5,235 bases of DNA, taken from contig JAHBAN010000260.1 of NCBI GenBank assembly GCA_018500075.1, forward strand, positions 1-5,235, read 5' to 3'. A model generated the notes under the pieces. It made no database searches. It was not told where the DNA came from and was given only the letters and a program-made list of their open reading frames with translations. Both the position numbers and the translations under genes were made by a program. Position 1 is the first letter of the stretch, and each line of letters begins with the position of its first letter. Origin of the DNA: Flavobacteriia bacterium. GTDB taxonomy: Bacteria; Bacteroidota; Bacteroidia; Flavobacteriales; Flavobacteriaceae. Shown here piece after piece: positions 1-5,235 of this stretch.

Positions 1-52
1 GAATAAAGCGGTCATAACGAGCCTCACGCCGAAAAAGACAAGAGCAAAAAAC

Positions 53-58
53 AAAGGA
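53..58 (+). promoter_or_regulatory. Ribosome binding site of the 106-residue protein
   Basis: AAAGGA lies six bases before the ATG at 65. It is a good Shine-Dalgarno match at normal spacing and supports this start. The 52 bases before it are A-rich and hold no promoter I can support; the promoter may lie outside the window. Confidence 0.7.
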
Positions 59-64
59 CGGATC

Positions 65-385
65 ATGAGAGATTTCGTTGACGGCACGGCCTTCAATAAT
101 GAGCAAGGCAACCGTGCGCGTAAACTATTTGCAGCCGTGGTACTGGCTGCCCTCGACGATGCTATCGCCGATGACAAGAAATATGGCAACGGCCCCGAGC
201 AAATTGCGCGCTGGGCCCGCTCGCGCGATGGCCGTGAAGTGCTGTCTTGCGCCGGGATTGACCCGAACGAACGCGTTGTAACGGGTTTGATGGACTTTGT
301 GTCCAAAGGGGTTCGCACCTCTGTTGCGCTGTCGCGCGAAGAAAGCGAGCGCCGGAACGCTGCTGCACAGGCCGAAGCCGCCTGA
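65..385 (+). CDS. Small conserved protein of unknown function (possibly DUF6280 family)
   Basis: A 106-residue protein with no signal peptide and no membrane segment, so probably cytoplasmic. It reads as helical: a helix at about residues 16-36 (RARKLFAAVVLAALDDAIAD), a basic segment with W50 and RSRDGRE at 52-58, then AGIDP at 63-67 and a further helix to about 82, with an Ala/Glu-rich tail. From memory, near-identical proteins are widespread in Rhodobacteraceae and annotated as DUF6280; that family name is recalled, not checked. The spacing of W50, the charged segment and AGIDP faintly resembles small phage proteins with a C-x-x-AGLDP core, but this is only an impression. The start is fixed by a good ribosome binding site. 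An intrinsic terminator follows the stop at once, so the gene ends its own transcription unit and is not in an operon with cobQ. Function unknown. Confidence 0.85.
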   Translation: MRDFVDGTAFNNEQGNRARKLFAAVVLAALDDAIADDKKYGNGPEQIARWARSRDGREVLSCAGIDPNERVVTGLMDFVSKGVRTSVALSREESERRNAAAQAEAA

Positions 386-410
386 TCGCTCCGTTCTTTT
401 TTGCAAAATC

Positions 411-434
411 GGCCCTCCCTCGGGGGCCTTTTTT
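411..434 (+). terminator. Intrinsic terminator after the 106-residue gene
   Basis: A GC-rich hairpin has a 7-bp stem (411-417 with 422-428, one T-G pair) and a 4-base loop, followed by six T residues at 429-434. A run of A at 405-408 lies before the stem and could extend it against the T tract. It begins 25 bases after the stop of the upstream gene and ends 24 bases before the cobQ start. Confidence 0.9.
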
Positions 435-458
435 GTGTCTGGCATATGGAAACCGCAG

Positions 459-1907
459 ATGACCAAAGCAGTGATGATACAGGGCACCGGCTCTGATGTG
501 GGCAAGTCTCTTCTGGTGGCAGGGCTGTGCCGCGCGGCGGCCAACCGTGGCCTCAGCGTTGCGCCGTTCAAGCCGCAGAATATGTCAAACAATGCCGCCG
601 TGACGGACGACGGCGGCGAGATCGGCCGGGCGCAGGCGCTTCAGGCGCTGGCCTGTCGTCTTCTGCCCCACACCGATATGAACCCTGTGCTGCTCAAGCC
701 CGAGAGCGAGACCGGCGCGCAAGTGATTGTGCAGGGCAAACGCGTGGGAACGCAGGCGGCGCGCGACTTTGGCAAGAAAAAGCAGAGCCTGATCGGCCCT
801 GTGATGGAGAGCTTTGAGCGCCTCAAAGCGCAGTATGATCTGGTGATTGTCGAGGGCGCGGGCAGCCCTGCCGAAATCAATCTGCGCGCAGGCGATATTG
901 CCAATATGGGCTTTGCCGAGGTGGCGAACGTGCCTGTGATTTTGGCGGGAGACATCAACAAGGGCGGGGTGATTGCGCAGATCGTGGGCACGCAGGCTGT
1001 TTTGCCGCCCGAGGACGCGGCCCATATCAAAGCCTTTGTGATCAACAAGTTTCGTGGTGATGTGCGGCTGTTTGACAACGGGCTGAAGGCCACCGAGGCG
1101 TTTACCGGCTGGCCGTCTATGGGCGTTGTGCCGTGGTTTTTTGAGGCTTGCCGCCTGCCGGCAGAAGACGCGCCAGAACTCGGGCTGGGCGGCGACGGCG
1201 CGCTCAAGATTGCGGTGCCGCTTCTGTCGCGGATTGCCAATTTTGACGATTTTGACCCGCTGGCCAGCGAGCCTGATGTGAGCCTTGTGATGGTTCCACC
1301 CGGACAGCCCCTGCCCGCGGATGCAAGGCTTGTGATTTTGCCGGGGAGCAAATCCACGATTGCCGACCTCGCCTTTTTGCGCGCGCAGGGCTGGGATATT
1401 GATCTTGCGGCGCATATCCGCCGCGGTGGGCACGTTTTGGGCATTTGCGGGGGCTACCAGATGCTCGGGCGCGAGATTGCCGATCCGGAGGGGCTGGAAG
1501 GCACAGCCAGCGCTGTCGCGGGCCTCGGGCTTCTGGATGTGGCGACTGTGATGCACCCTGAAAAGCGGGTGCAGCTGACGCAGGCCGCCGACAGGGCCAC
1601 GGGCGCGCCGATCAGCGGCTATGAAATCCACCTCGGGCAGACGCGCGGCGCAGATTGTGCGCGCGGCTGGCTGACGGTGGAGGGCGCAGCGCATGGCGCA
1701 GCAAGCGCCAACGGGCGGATCAAGGGCTGTTATTTGCATGGGCTGTTTCGCTCCGACAGCTACCGCGCGGCCTTTTTGCAGAGCTATGACGCCAGCTCGA
1801 AGCTGAGCTATGATGCGGATGTGGACGCTGTTCTGGACGCGCTGGCGGCACATCTGGAAACGCATCTTGATATAGATAAAATTTTAGAGATTGCCGCGCA
1901 GGGCTGA
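459..1907 (+). CDS. cobQ: Cobyric acid synthase (glutamine-hydrolysing), CobQ
   Basis: A 482-residue enzyme, the usual length for the family, which amidates the b, d, e and g side chains of adenosylcobyrinic acid a,c-diamide to give adenosylcobyric acid in cytosolic B12 synthesis, using ATP and glutamine. The N-terminal dethiobiotin-synthetase-like domain shows the P-loop GTGSDVGKS (9-17), the family block FKPQNMSNN (37-45), MNPVLLKPE (74-82) and VIVEGAGSPAEINL (129-142). The C-terminal class I glutamine amidotransferase domain has GICGGYQMLG with nucleophile Cys330 and YLHGLF with His427, so both halves look intact. The open frame runs upstream to 297, through the terminator and the previous gene, but the family starts just before the P-loop, so I chose the ATG at 459. 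An ATG at 474 is possible. The ribosome binding site is weak (GGA at 448-450). No cobalamin riboswitch is visible in the short leader. The stop is one base from that of the convergent gene. Confidence 0.96.
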   Translation: MTKAVMIQGTGSDVGKSLLVAGLCRAAANRGLSVAPFKPQNMSNNAAVTDDGGEIGRAQALQALACRLLPHTDMNPVLLKPESETGAQVIVQGKRVGTQAARDFGKKKQSLIGPVMESFERLKAQYDLVIVEGAGSPAEINLRAGDIANMGFAEVANVPVILAGDINKGGVIAQIVGTQAVLPPEDAAHIKAFVINKFRGDVRLFDNGLKATEAFTGWPSMGVVPWFFEACRLPAEDAPELGLGGDGALKIAVPLLSRIANFDDFDPLASEPDVSLVMVPPGQPLPADARLVILPGSKSTIADLAFLRAQGWDIDLAAHIRRGGHVLGICGGYQMLGREIADPEGLEGTASAVAGLGLLDVATVMHPEKRVQLTQAADRATGAPISGYEIHLGQTRGADCARGWLTVEGAAHGAASANGRIKGCYLHGLFRSDSYRAAFLQSYDASSKLSYDADVDAVLDALAAHLETHLDIDKILEIAAQG

Positions 1908-1908
1908 G

Positions 1909-2847
1909 TCAGTCGAACTCTTGGGCCATTAACGCGCGGTGAATTTCGCGGCGCACAAGTTTGCGCACATTGCGGGTGATCCGCTCGCCCAGAGCGCCTT
2001 GCAGCTCTTGACGCACGATTTCTGCCACCATCTCACGCAGCGCCTCTTCGTCGATCAGCGTCTCCTCGCCGGCAAGGTAATCATAGGCCGCCTGCGCAGC
2101 GCTGTCCTGTGAGGCGGCGTCTGTGGGGGCCTCTGTCGGATGATCTTCGGTGTGGTCTGTGGCGTGCTCTGTGGCCTGCTTTATGGCCTGCTCAGTCAGG
2201 TCTTCGGCCAGATCTTCGGCTTCGGTTTCGCCCGCCTCGTCGACTTGCGAAAAATATGTCGCCGCCTCAGGCTCCAACGCGCCGCTGTCGTGATCTTCCC
2301 ATGGCAGGGCCTCTGCGCTGTCGCTGTCGCTGTCGTCGTGGCTCTCGTCTTCGTCCCAGCTTTCATCCTGTGTGGAAACCGCGGCCTCAAGCTGCTCTAT
2401 GCGGCGCTTGAGGCTGTCGTTTTCGGCGGCAGGCGTATCACCCTCAGAGACAGGGCCAGCATCGGGCGCATCATCAGATGCGGCATCCGGCGCAACAGTG
2501 GTCTCAGGCTCTTGCGGTGGGTCTGACGGGGCCTCGGCTGGCGCGGTCTGCGCCTCTGGCTCTTGCGGCGCGGCCTCTTCCTCGGGTTGGGCGGCGCCTG
2601 TCTCGGCGATCCGCAGCGCCGGTGTGAGCACCAGTTTGTCCATGCCGGCGGCGGCCTGCGGCGCGGGCGCTGGCGCGGGGCGCTCTGCCTTTGTCTCTGC
2701 CTCTGTCTTTGGGGTTGCTTCGGCGCGCGGGGCCGGCTGCTGCGCCTCGGCGCTTGAGCGGCTGGCTGACCCGCCGCTTTCGGAAACCAGCCGACGGATC
2801 GACGATAACACGTCTTCTATTTCCACGTTCGTGACGGGATCTGACAT
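1909..2847 (-). CDS. Acidic disordered protein with PopZ-like ends (candidate polar organizing protein)
   Basis: A 312-residue protein with short conserved-looking ends joined by a long Glu/Asp/Pro/Ala-rich linker. The N-terminus has IEDVLSSIRRLVSE (10-23), which resembles the EEILASIRRIISED motif of Caulobacter PopZ (DUF2497). Other islands are KLVLTPALRIAE (71-82), a short coiled-coil-like stretch LKRRIEQLEAAV (146-157) and an aromatic patch near YF (198-199). The C-terminal 50 residues (from about 263) form charged amphipathic helices, like the PopZ self-assembly region, but lack its LLRPLLKEWLD-type block. No signal peptide or membrane segment is seen. PopZ forms cytoplasmic polar assemblies that anchor the chromosome origin through ParB. 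The neighbouring tolC and pcm match the alphaproteobacterial popZ neighbourhood as I recall it. It is longer than Caulobacter PopZ (about 177 residues). The ribosome binding site is weak. The gene is certain; the PopZ role is an inference. Confidence 0.9.
   Translation of the reverse strand: MSDPVTNVEIEDVLSSIRRLVSESGGSASRSSAEAQQPAPRAEATPKTEAETKAERPAPAPAPQAAAGMDKLVLTPALRIAETGAAQPEEEAAPQEPEAQTAPAEAPSDPPQEPETTVAPDAASDDAPDAGPVSEGDTPAAENDSLKRRIEQLEAAVSTQDESWDEDESHDDSDSDSAEALPWEDHDSGALEPEAATYFSQVDEAGETEAEDLAEDLTEQAIKQATEHATDHTEDHPTEAPTDAASQDSAAQAAYDYLAGEETLIDEEALREMVAEIVRQELQGALGERITRNVRKLVRREIHRALMAQEFD
2156..2191 (-). repeat. Three 12-bp tandem repeats inside the acidic linker
   Basis: On the + strand three units follow one another: tctgtggcgtgc, tctgtggcctgc and tttatggcctgc. 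The copies differ at one to three positions. In the protein they give a tetrapeptide series of the form acidic/Lys - Gln/His - Ala - Ile/Thr (EQAI, KQAT, EHAT, then DHTE) at about residues 219-234. Units are multiples of three, so gain or loss would change linker length without a frameshift. Confidence 0.6.
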
Positions 2848-2875
2848 AACTTTATACCACTCTTGCCTCGCTCTG

Positions 2876-2904
2876 ATAGTAACGCGCGGCCGGGATTCTC
2901 ACAA
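2876..2904 (-). promoter_or_regulatory. Candidate sigma-70-type promoter of the PopZ-like gene
   Basis: Read on the - strand, TTGTGA (2904-2899) is followed after exactly 17 bases by TACTAT (2881-2876). Each box matches four of six consensus positions. A start about seven bases downstream would leave a 5' leader of roughly 20 bases before the ATG at 2847. The sites lie in the 72-base gap after tolC, so the gene could be expressed separately from pcm-tolC. This is based only on box match and spacing. Confidence 0.35.
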
Positions 2905-2919
2905 CAGATATGAACGATT

Positions 2920-4335
2920 TTACTCTTTACCGAGTGATTTCAGCACGCGATCGAGCTTCTGCCCCTGCTGGGATGTGTTGGTCGGCGCCGATTTGACCAG
3001 ATTGTAATAGGCCGCAGGATCATAGCTTGGCACGTTGAGATTGAGTTTCTCTGCGGTGAGAAGCCCCATGGTTGAGAGCAGGAAATACCCTGCGCGCAGC
3101 TCGTCGATCTGGGCCGACAAAAGGCTTGTGCGGGCGTCCAGAAGCTCTTGCTCGGCATCCAGCACATCCAGCGTTGTGCGCGCGCCAAGGGTGGCTTCTT
3201 CGCGCACACCCCGGAAGGCCACTTCGGCGGCGCTCACTTGCTCTGTGCTGGCGGCAGATGTCGCGCGCGCGACACCAAGCTGCGCCCAGGCTGTGCCAAC
3301 CGTCTGCGCGATCTGGAGCTGTGCCACGTGAAGATCGGCACGCACCGCGTCCCGCTGGGAGCGGGCTTTGCGCTCCAGCGCGCTCAGGCGGCCGCCTTGA
3401 TAGATCGGTGCGCTGGCTGTGACCCCCAAGCTCGCACTGTCGCTTCCGTTTCTGGAATCGACCACATCCGCAACGCTGATGCTGCTGGTGAGTTTGAGCT
3501 TCGGCTTTTTGGCCGCCTGGGCCACGAGAATACCGGCTTCGGCGGCGCTCACCTGATGCTGAACACGCTTCAGATCGGGGTGGGCGCGCATGGCCTGCGC
3601 CTTGGCGCTGTCGAGCGTTTTGGCGGGAGATCTGATCGCTTTGGGCGCGCTCAGATTGCTTGGCGCGCGGCCAACAACCGCACGGTAACTTTCCACACCG
3701 CGGGCCAGATCGCCTTCGGCGGCGGCCAGCTGTGCACGGGTCGCTGCGAGGCGGGCCTCGGCAATCGCAACATCTGTCCGGGTGACTTCGCCCACTTCGA
3801 ACCGGTCACGCGCGGCGCGCAGCTCCTCGGAGATCACGCGCAGGTTGTTTTTGCGCAGGCGGACGAACTCTGTCGCGCGGCGCACATTAAGATAGGCATC
3901 GACCGCAGACATCAGAACCTGCTGCTCGACAGACACGAGGGTTTCGCGTGTGGCGAGGACGGTTTCTTTGGCAATATCAAGGCCCAGACGGTTTGCGCCG
4001 CCGTCATAGAGCATCAGCTCGGCGGCCAGACCCACTGTGGTAGACACAGACTCGCTGACGGTGCCCAATGTCGCACTGTCCACATAGCCATAGGCGACAG
4101 AGCTGCTCCAGCCGATGATCGGGCGCAGGGCCGACATCGCCACCGCGACATCCTCATCCGCCGCGCGCAAGACGGCGCGGTTTTTCTCGATCAGGCCGCT
4201 GTTTTTATAGGCCCCGACAAGGGCATCCGCGAGCGTCTCGGCCCCGGCGGTTTGCGCTCCTGCCGTCAGACCCGCCATAAGGGCCGAGGCCGCAACCACT
4301 CCACGCAACGCTTTTTTCACTATTCCAAGCCGCAT
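2920..4335 (-). CDS. tolC: TolC-family outer membrane efflux/secretion channel
   Basis: A 471-residue protein of the outer membrane efflux family, which forms trimeric channels joining inner membrane pumps (ABC type I secretion or RND) to the outside. A signal peptide is clear: basic MRLGIVKKALRG, a hydrophobic stretch to about 24, and probable cleavage after TAGA at residue 32. The mature part shows the two-fold repeat of the family, with YDGG (about 110-113) and YQGG (about 312-315) at equivalent strand positions, and the helical signatures VGEVTRTDVAIAEARLA (181-197) and LGARTTLDVLDAEQELLDAR (383-402). Length is typical. A GTG at 4344 is in frame, but the ATG at 4335 is preferred because GGAG lies eight bases before it, while the GTG has no spaced ribosome binding site. 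It begins 42 bases after pcm and probably shares its transcript. No adjacent pump gene is present, so its partner is encoded elsewhere. Confidence 0.95.
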   Translation of the reverse strand: MRLGIVKKALRGVVAASALMAGLTAGAQTAGAETLADALVGAYKNSGLIEKNRAVLRAADEDVAVAMSALRPIIGWSSSVAYGYVDSATLGTVSESVSTTVGLAAELMLYDGGANRLGLDIAKETVLATRETLVSVEQQVLMSAVDAYLNVRRATEFVRLRKNNLRVISEELRAARDRFEVGEVTRTDVAIAEARLAATRAQLAAAEGDLARGVESYRAVVGRAPSNLSAPKAIRSPAKTLDSAKAQAMRAHPDLKRVQHQVSAAEAGILVAQAAKKPKLKLTSSISVADVVDSRNGSDSASLGVTASAPIYQGGRLSALERKARSQRDAVRADLHVAQLQIAQTVGTAWAQLGVARATSAASTEQVSAAEVAFRGVREEATLGARTTLDVLDAEQELLDARTSLLSAQIDELRAGYFLLSTMGLLTAEKLNLNVPSYDPAAYYNLVKSAPTNTSQQGQKLDRVLKSLGKE

Positions 4336-4343
4336 CGGGCGCA

Positions 4344-4347
4344 CTCC
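4344..4347 (-). promoter_or_regulatory. Ribosome binding site deciding the tolC start
   Basis: GGAG on the - strand sits eight bases before the ATG at 4333-4335. It touches the alternative GTG at 4342-4344 and so cannot serve it, which is why the shorter 471-residue form is annotated. Confidence 0.65.
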
Positions 4348-4377
4348 ACGTTATTGCTTGATCCGTCCAGTGACGGC

Positions 4378-5031
4378 CTAGAGGCTAAAGGCCTCTTCCT
4401 GTTCAAAACCTTTCATCACGGGCGCGCCCGCGTTGAAGGCAAATTGCCAGTTCATCTGGCCATTGACCTTAAGACCGATACGCACGGTCCCGAGATTTCG
4501 GTCGGCAAAAATAGCCGCCATACGGCCACCCTCTTTGAGCTGGTCCGTGATCGCTTGCGGCACAACCTCGACCGCGCCTTGCAGCGTGATCACGTCATAG
4601 GGGCCATGCTGGGGCGCGCCTGCGGCGATTGGTCCCTGCTCGACCACCGCATTGACAAGGCCGATTTCGGCCAGAAGCGCCTCGGCATCAGCGGCCAGCG
4701 CCTCGTTTTCCTCAACCGCAATCACGGCCTGCGCCATCTGCGCAATCACCGCTGTCGAATAGCCCATGCCTGCGCCCAGATCGAGAACAAGCTCGTCTGA
4801 TGTGATGTCCAGCGCATCCAGCATCTTGGCCAATGTACGCGGCTCCAGAAGCACACGATCTTTGGAAACCATAAGGTTTTCGCCAAGATACGCCGCTTCC
4901 CGCAGGGCCTGCGGCACGAATTTCTCGCGCTCCACACTCAGCAAGGCTTCGATAATCGGATATTTGGTGACATCGGAAGGACGCACCTGATTGTCCACCA
5001 TCATACGGCGTCTGTCGGCAAAATTTGTCAT
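4378..5031 (-). CDS. pcm: PCMT-like (protein-L-isoaspartate O-methyltransferase family) methyltransferase
   Basis: A 217-residue protein of the PCMT family; canonical members repair isoaspartyl residues by methylating them with S-adenosylmethionine in the cytosol. The Rossmann-type SAM site is clear: motif I VLDLGAGMGYSTAVIA (82-97), an acidic end of strand 2 at VIAVEENE (103-110), and YDVITLQGAVEVVPQAITDQL with KEGGRMAAI (145-174), which match the later family motifs. The N-terminal half has FADRRRMMVDNQVRPSDVT and VEREKFVP, the usual family layout. The segment that in E. coli Pcm carries HGQTISQPYM reads DRVLLEPRTLAKM (58-70), so the substrate side is altered and isoaspartate repair should not be assumed. 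I chose the ATG at 5031 because the family begins with MTxFAxRR; an upstream in-frame ATG at 5076 has a better ribosome binding site and would add 15 residues. First gene of the likely pcm-tolC unit. Confidence 0.9.
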   Translation of the reverse strand: MTNFADRRRMMVDNQVRPSDVTKYPIIEALLSVEREKFVPQALREAAYLGENLMVSKDRVLLEPRTLAKMLDALDITSDELVLDLGAGMGYSTAVIAQMAQAVIAVEENEALAADAEALLAEIGLVNAVVEQGPIAAGAPQHGPYDVITLQGAVEVVPQAITDQLKEGGRMAAIFADRNLGTVRIGLKVNGQMNWQFAFNAGAPVMKGFEQEEAFSL

Positions 5032-5047
5032 AAGTGAACCCGTTCGT

Positions 5048-5072
5048 TCAGAATCTCTGACGTGGTTCTGAC
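5048..5072. promoter_or_regulatory. Repeat cluster before the PCMT-like gene, possible operator
   Basis: TCTGAC occurs twice on the + strand (5056-5061 and 5067-5072), 11 bases apart and so about one helical turn. TCAGA at 5048-5052 forms an inverted repeat with TCTGA at 5056-5060. The cluster lies 17-41 bases before the chosen start at 5031. The pattern is visible, but any regulatory role is inferred and it could be chance; if translation starts at 5076 it would lie inside the coding region. Confidence 0.2.
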
Positions 5073-5120
5073 ACATTCCCTGCGCCCCTTCAATCCAAAG
5101 CCGCACGTCGCCCCTTGCGC

Positions 5121-5128
5121 GGGGGGGG
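5121..5128 (+). repeat. G8 homopolymer in the divergent spacer
   Basis: Eight G residues in a row lie in the 130-base spacer between the PCMT-like gene and tRNA-Cys, 33 bases before the tRNA. Such tracts can change length by slippage. No firm promoter could be assigned on either side of it. Confidence 0.5.
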
Positions 5129-5161
5129 CGAATGGGCTAATCCGCGTCACGAACCACAGGC

Positions 5162-5235
5162 GGCGAGTTGGCGGAGTGGTTACGCAGCGGATTGCAAATC
5201 CGTGTACACCGGTTCGATTCCGGTACTCGCCTCCA
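5162..5235 (+). tRNA. tRNA-Cys (anticodon GCA)
   Basis: A complete 74-base tRNA. The acceptor stem GGCGAGT (5162-5168) pairs with ACTCGCC (5225-5231). The anticodon loop TTGCAAA holds GCA at 5194-5196, which reads the Cys codons UGC and UGU. The T arm is ACCGG / TTCGATT / CCGGT (5208-5224). The discriminator base is T at 5232, the usual identity base for tRNA-Cys, and CCA is encoded at 5233-5235. The short D stem with GTGG in the loop is normal. It is transcribed away from the PCMT-like gene and ends at the last base of the window, so any terminator or following gene is unseen. Confidence 0.97.

Noticed and set aside
297..458. N-terminal extension of CobQ by 54 residues
   Set aside because: It would overlap the end of the previous gene and read through the terminator hairpin, and the family begins just before the P-loop.
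446..496. Possible 16-codon leader peptide overlapping the cobQ start in another frame
   Set aside because: It has an ATG and a stop but no ribosome binding site and no attenuator-like structure after it; chance is the simpler reading.
585..1865. Long open frame (426 codons) on the - strand inside cobQ
   Set aside because: cobQ is certain from its motifs over the whole region; the antisense product is rich in Arg, His, Ala and Gln, with no recognisable domain.
2372..3007. Ser/Ala/Gly-rich open frame on the + strand opposite the PopZ-like gene
   Set aside because: The composition is the mirror of the acidic repeat-rich linker on the other strand; it crosses the intergenic gap into tolC and has no ribosome binding site I can support.
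4381..4395. Hairpin GAGGC-TAAAG-GCCTC at the end of the PCMT-like gene as a terminator
   Set aside because: The stem is only 5 bp, lies inside the coding region and is not followed by a T tract on the - strand.
3148..4800. Long open frame (550 codons) on the + strand across tolC and the PCMT-like gene
   Set aside because: It is antisense to two well-supported genes, crosses their junction, shows no family motifs, and is the usual by-product of GC-rich codon use.
5034..5050. Possible LexA (SOS) box before the PCMT-like gene
   Set aside because: GAAC/GTTC words are present, but not with the seven-base spacing of the alphaproteobacterial box.

Overview
The window looks like chromosomal core DNA from an alphaproteobacterium of the Rhodobacterales (Roseobacter/Rhodobacter group). 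This rests on the GC-rich coding style, the small N-terminal protein of a type I know from Rhodobacteraceae, the aerobic-type cobyric acid synthase, and the gene order pcm - tolC - PopZ-like, which is familiar from alphaproteobacteria. I see no phage, transposon, CRISPR or toxin-antitoxin content, and no stretch over 300 bases lacks a gene.

Layout, left to right: (1) a 106-residue conserved protein of unknown function on the + strand (65-385), closed by a strong intrinsic terminator (411-434); (2) cobQ, cobyric acid synthase, on the + strand (459-1907), starting just past that terminator; (3) three genes on the - strand, read from right to left: a PCMT-like methyltransferase (5031 to 4378), a TolC-family outer membrane channel (4335 to 2920) and an acidic, mostly disordered protein with PopZ-like ends (2847 to 1909); (4) a divergent spacer of 130 bp, then a complete tRNA-Cys(GCA) on the + strand (5162-5235) that ends exactly at the window edge.

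cobQ works in late cobalamin (B12) synthesis and has no functional tie to its neighbours. It meets the PopZ-like gene tail to tail with one base between the stop codons. The pcm-tolC pair is closely spaced (42 nt) and probably co-transcribed. The third gene follows after 72 nt that contain a plausible promoter of its own. The same neighbourhood in Caulobacter contains popZ, the polar organizing protein, next to a TolC homologue. That, with the N-terminal helix motif and a charged C-terminal helical region, makes a diverged PopZ the best reading of the acidic protein, which a routine annotation would leave as hypothetical.

No clearly new multi-gene system is visible. The points most worth a second look are the PopZ-like protein, the non-canonical PCMT, and the abutting convergent junction without a terminator.
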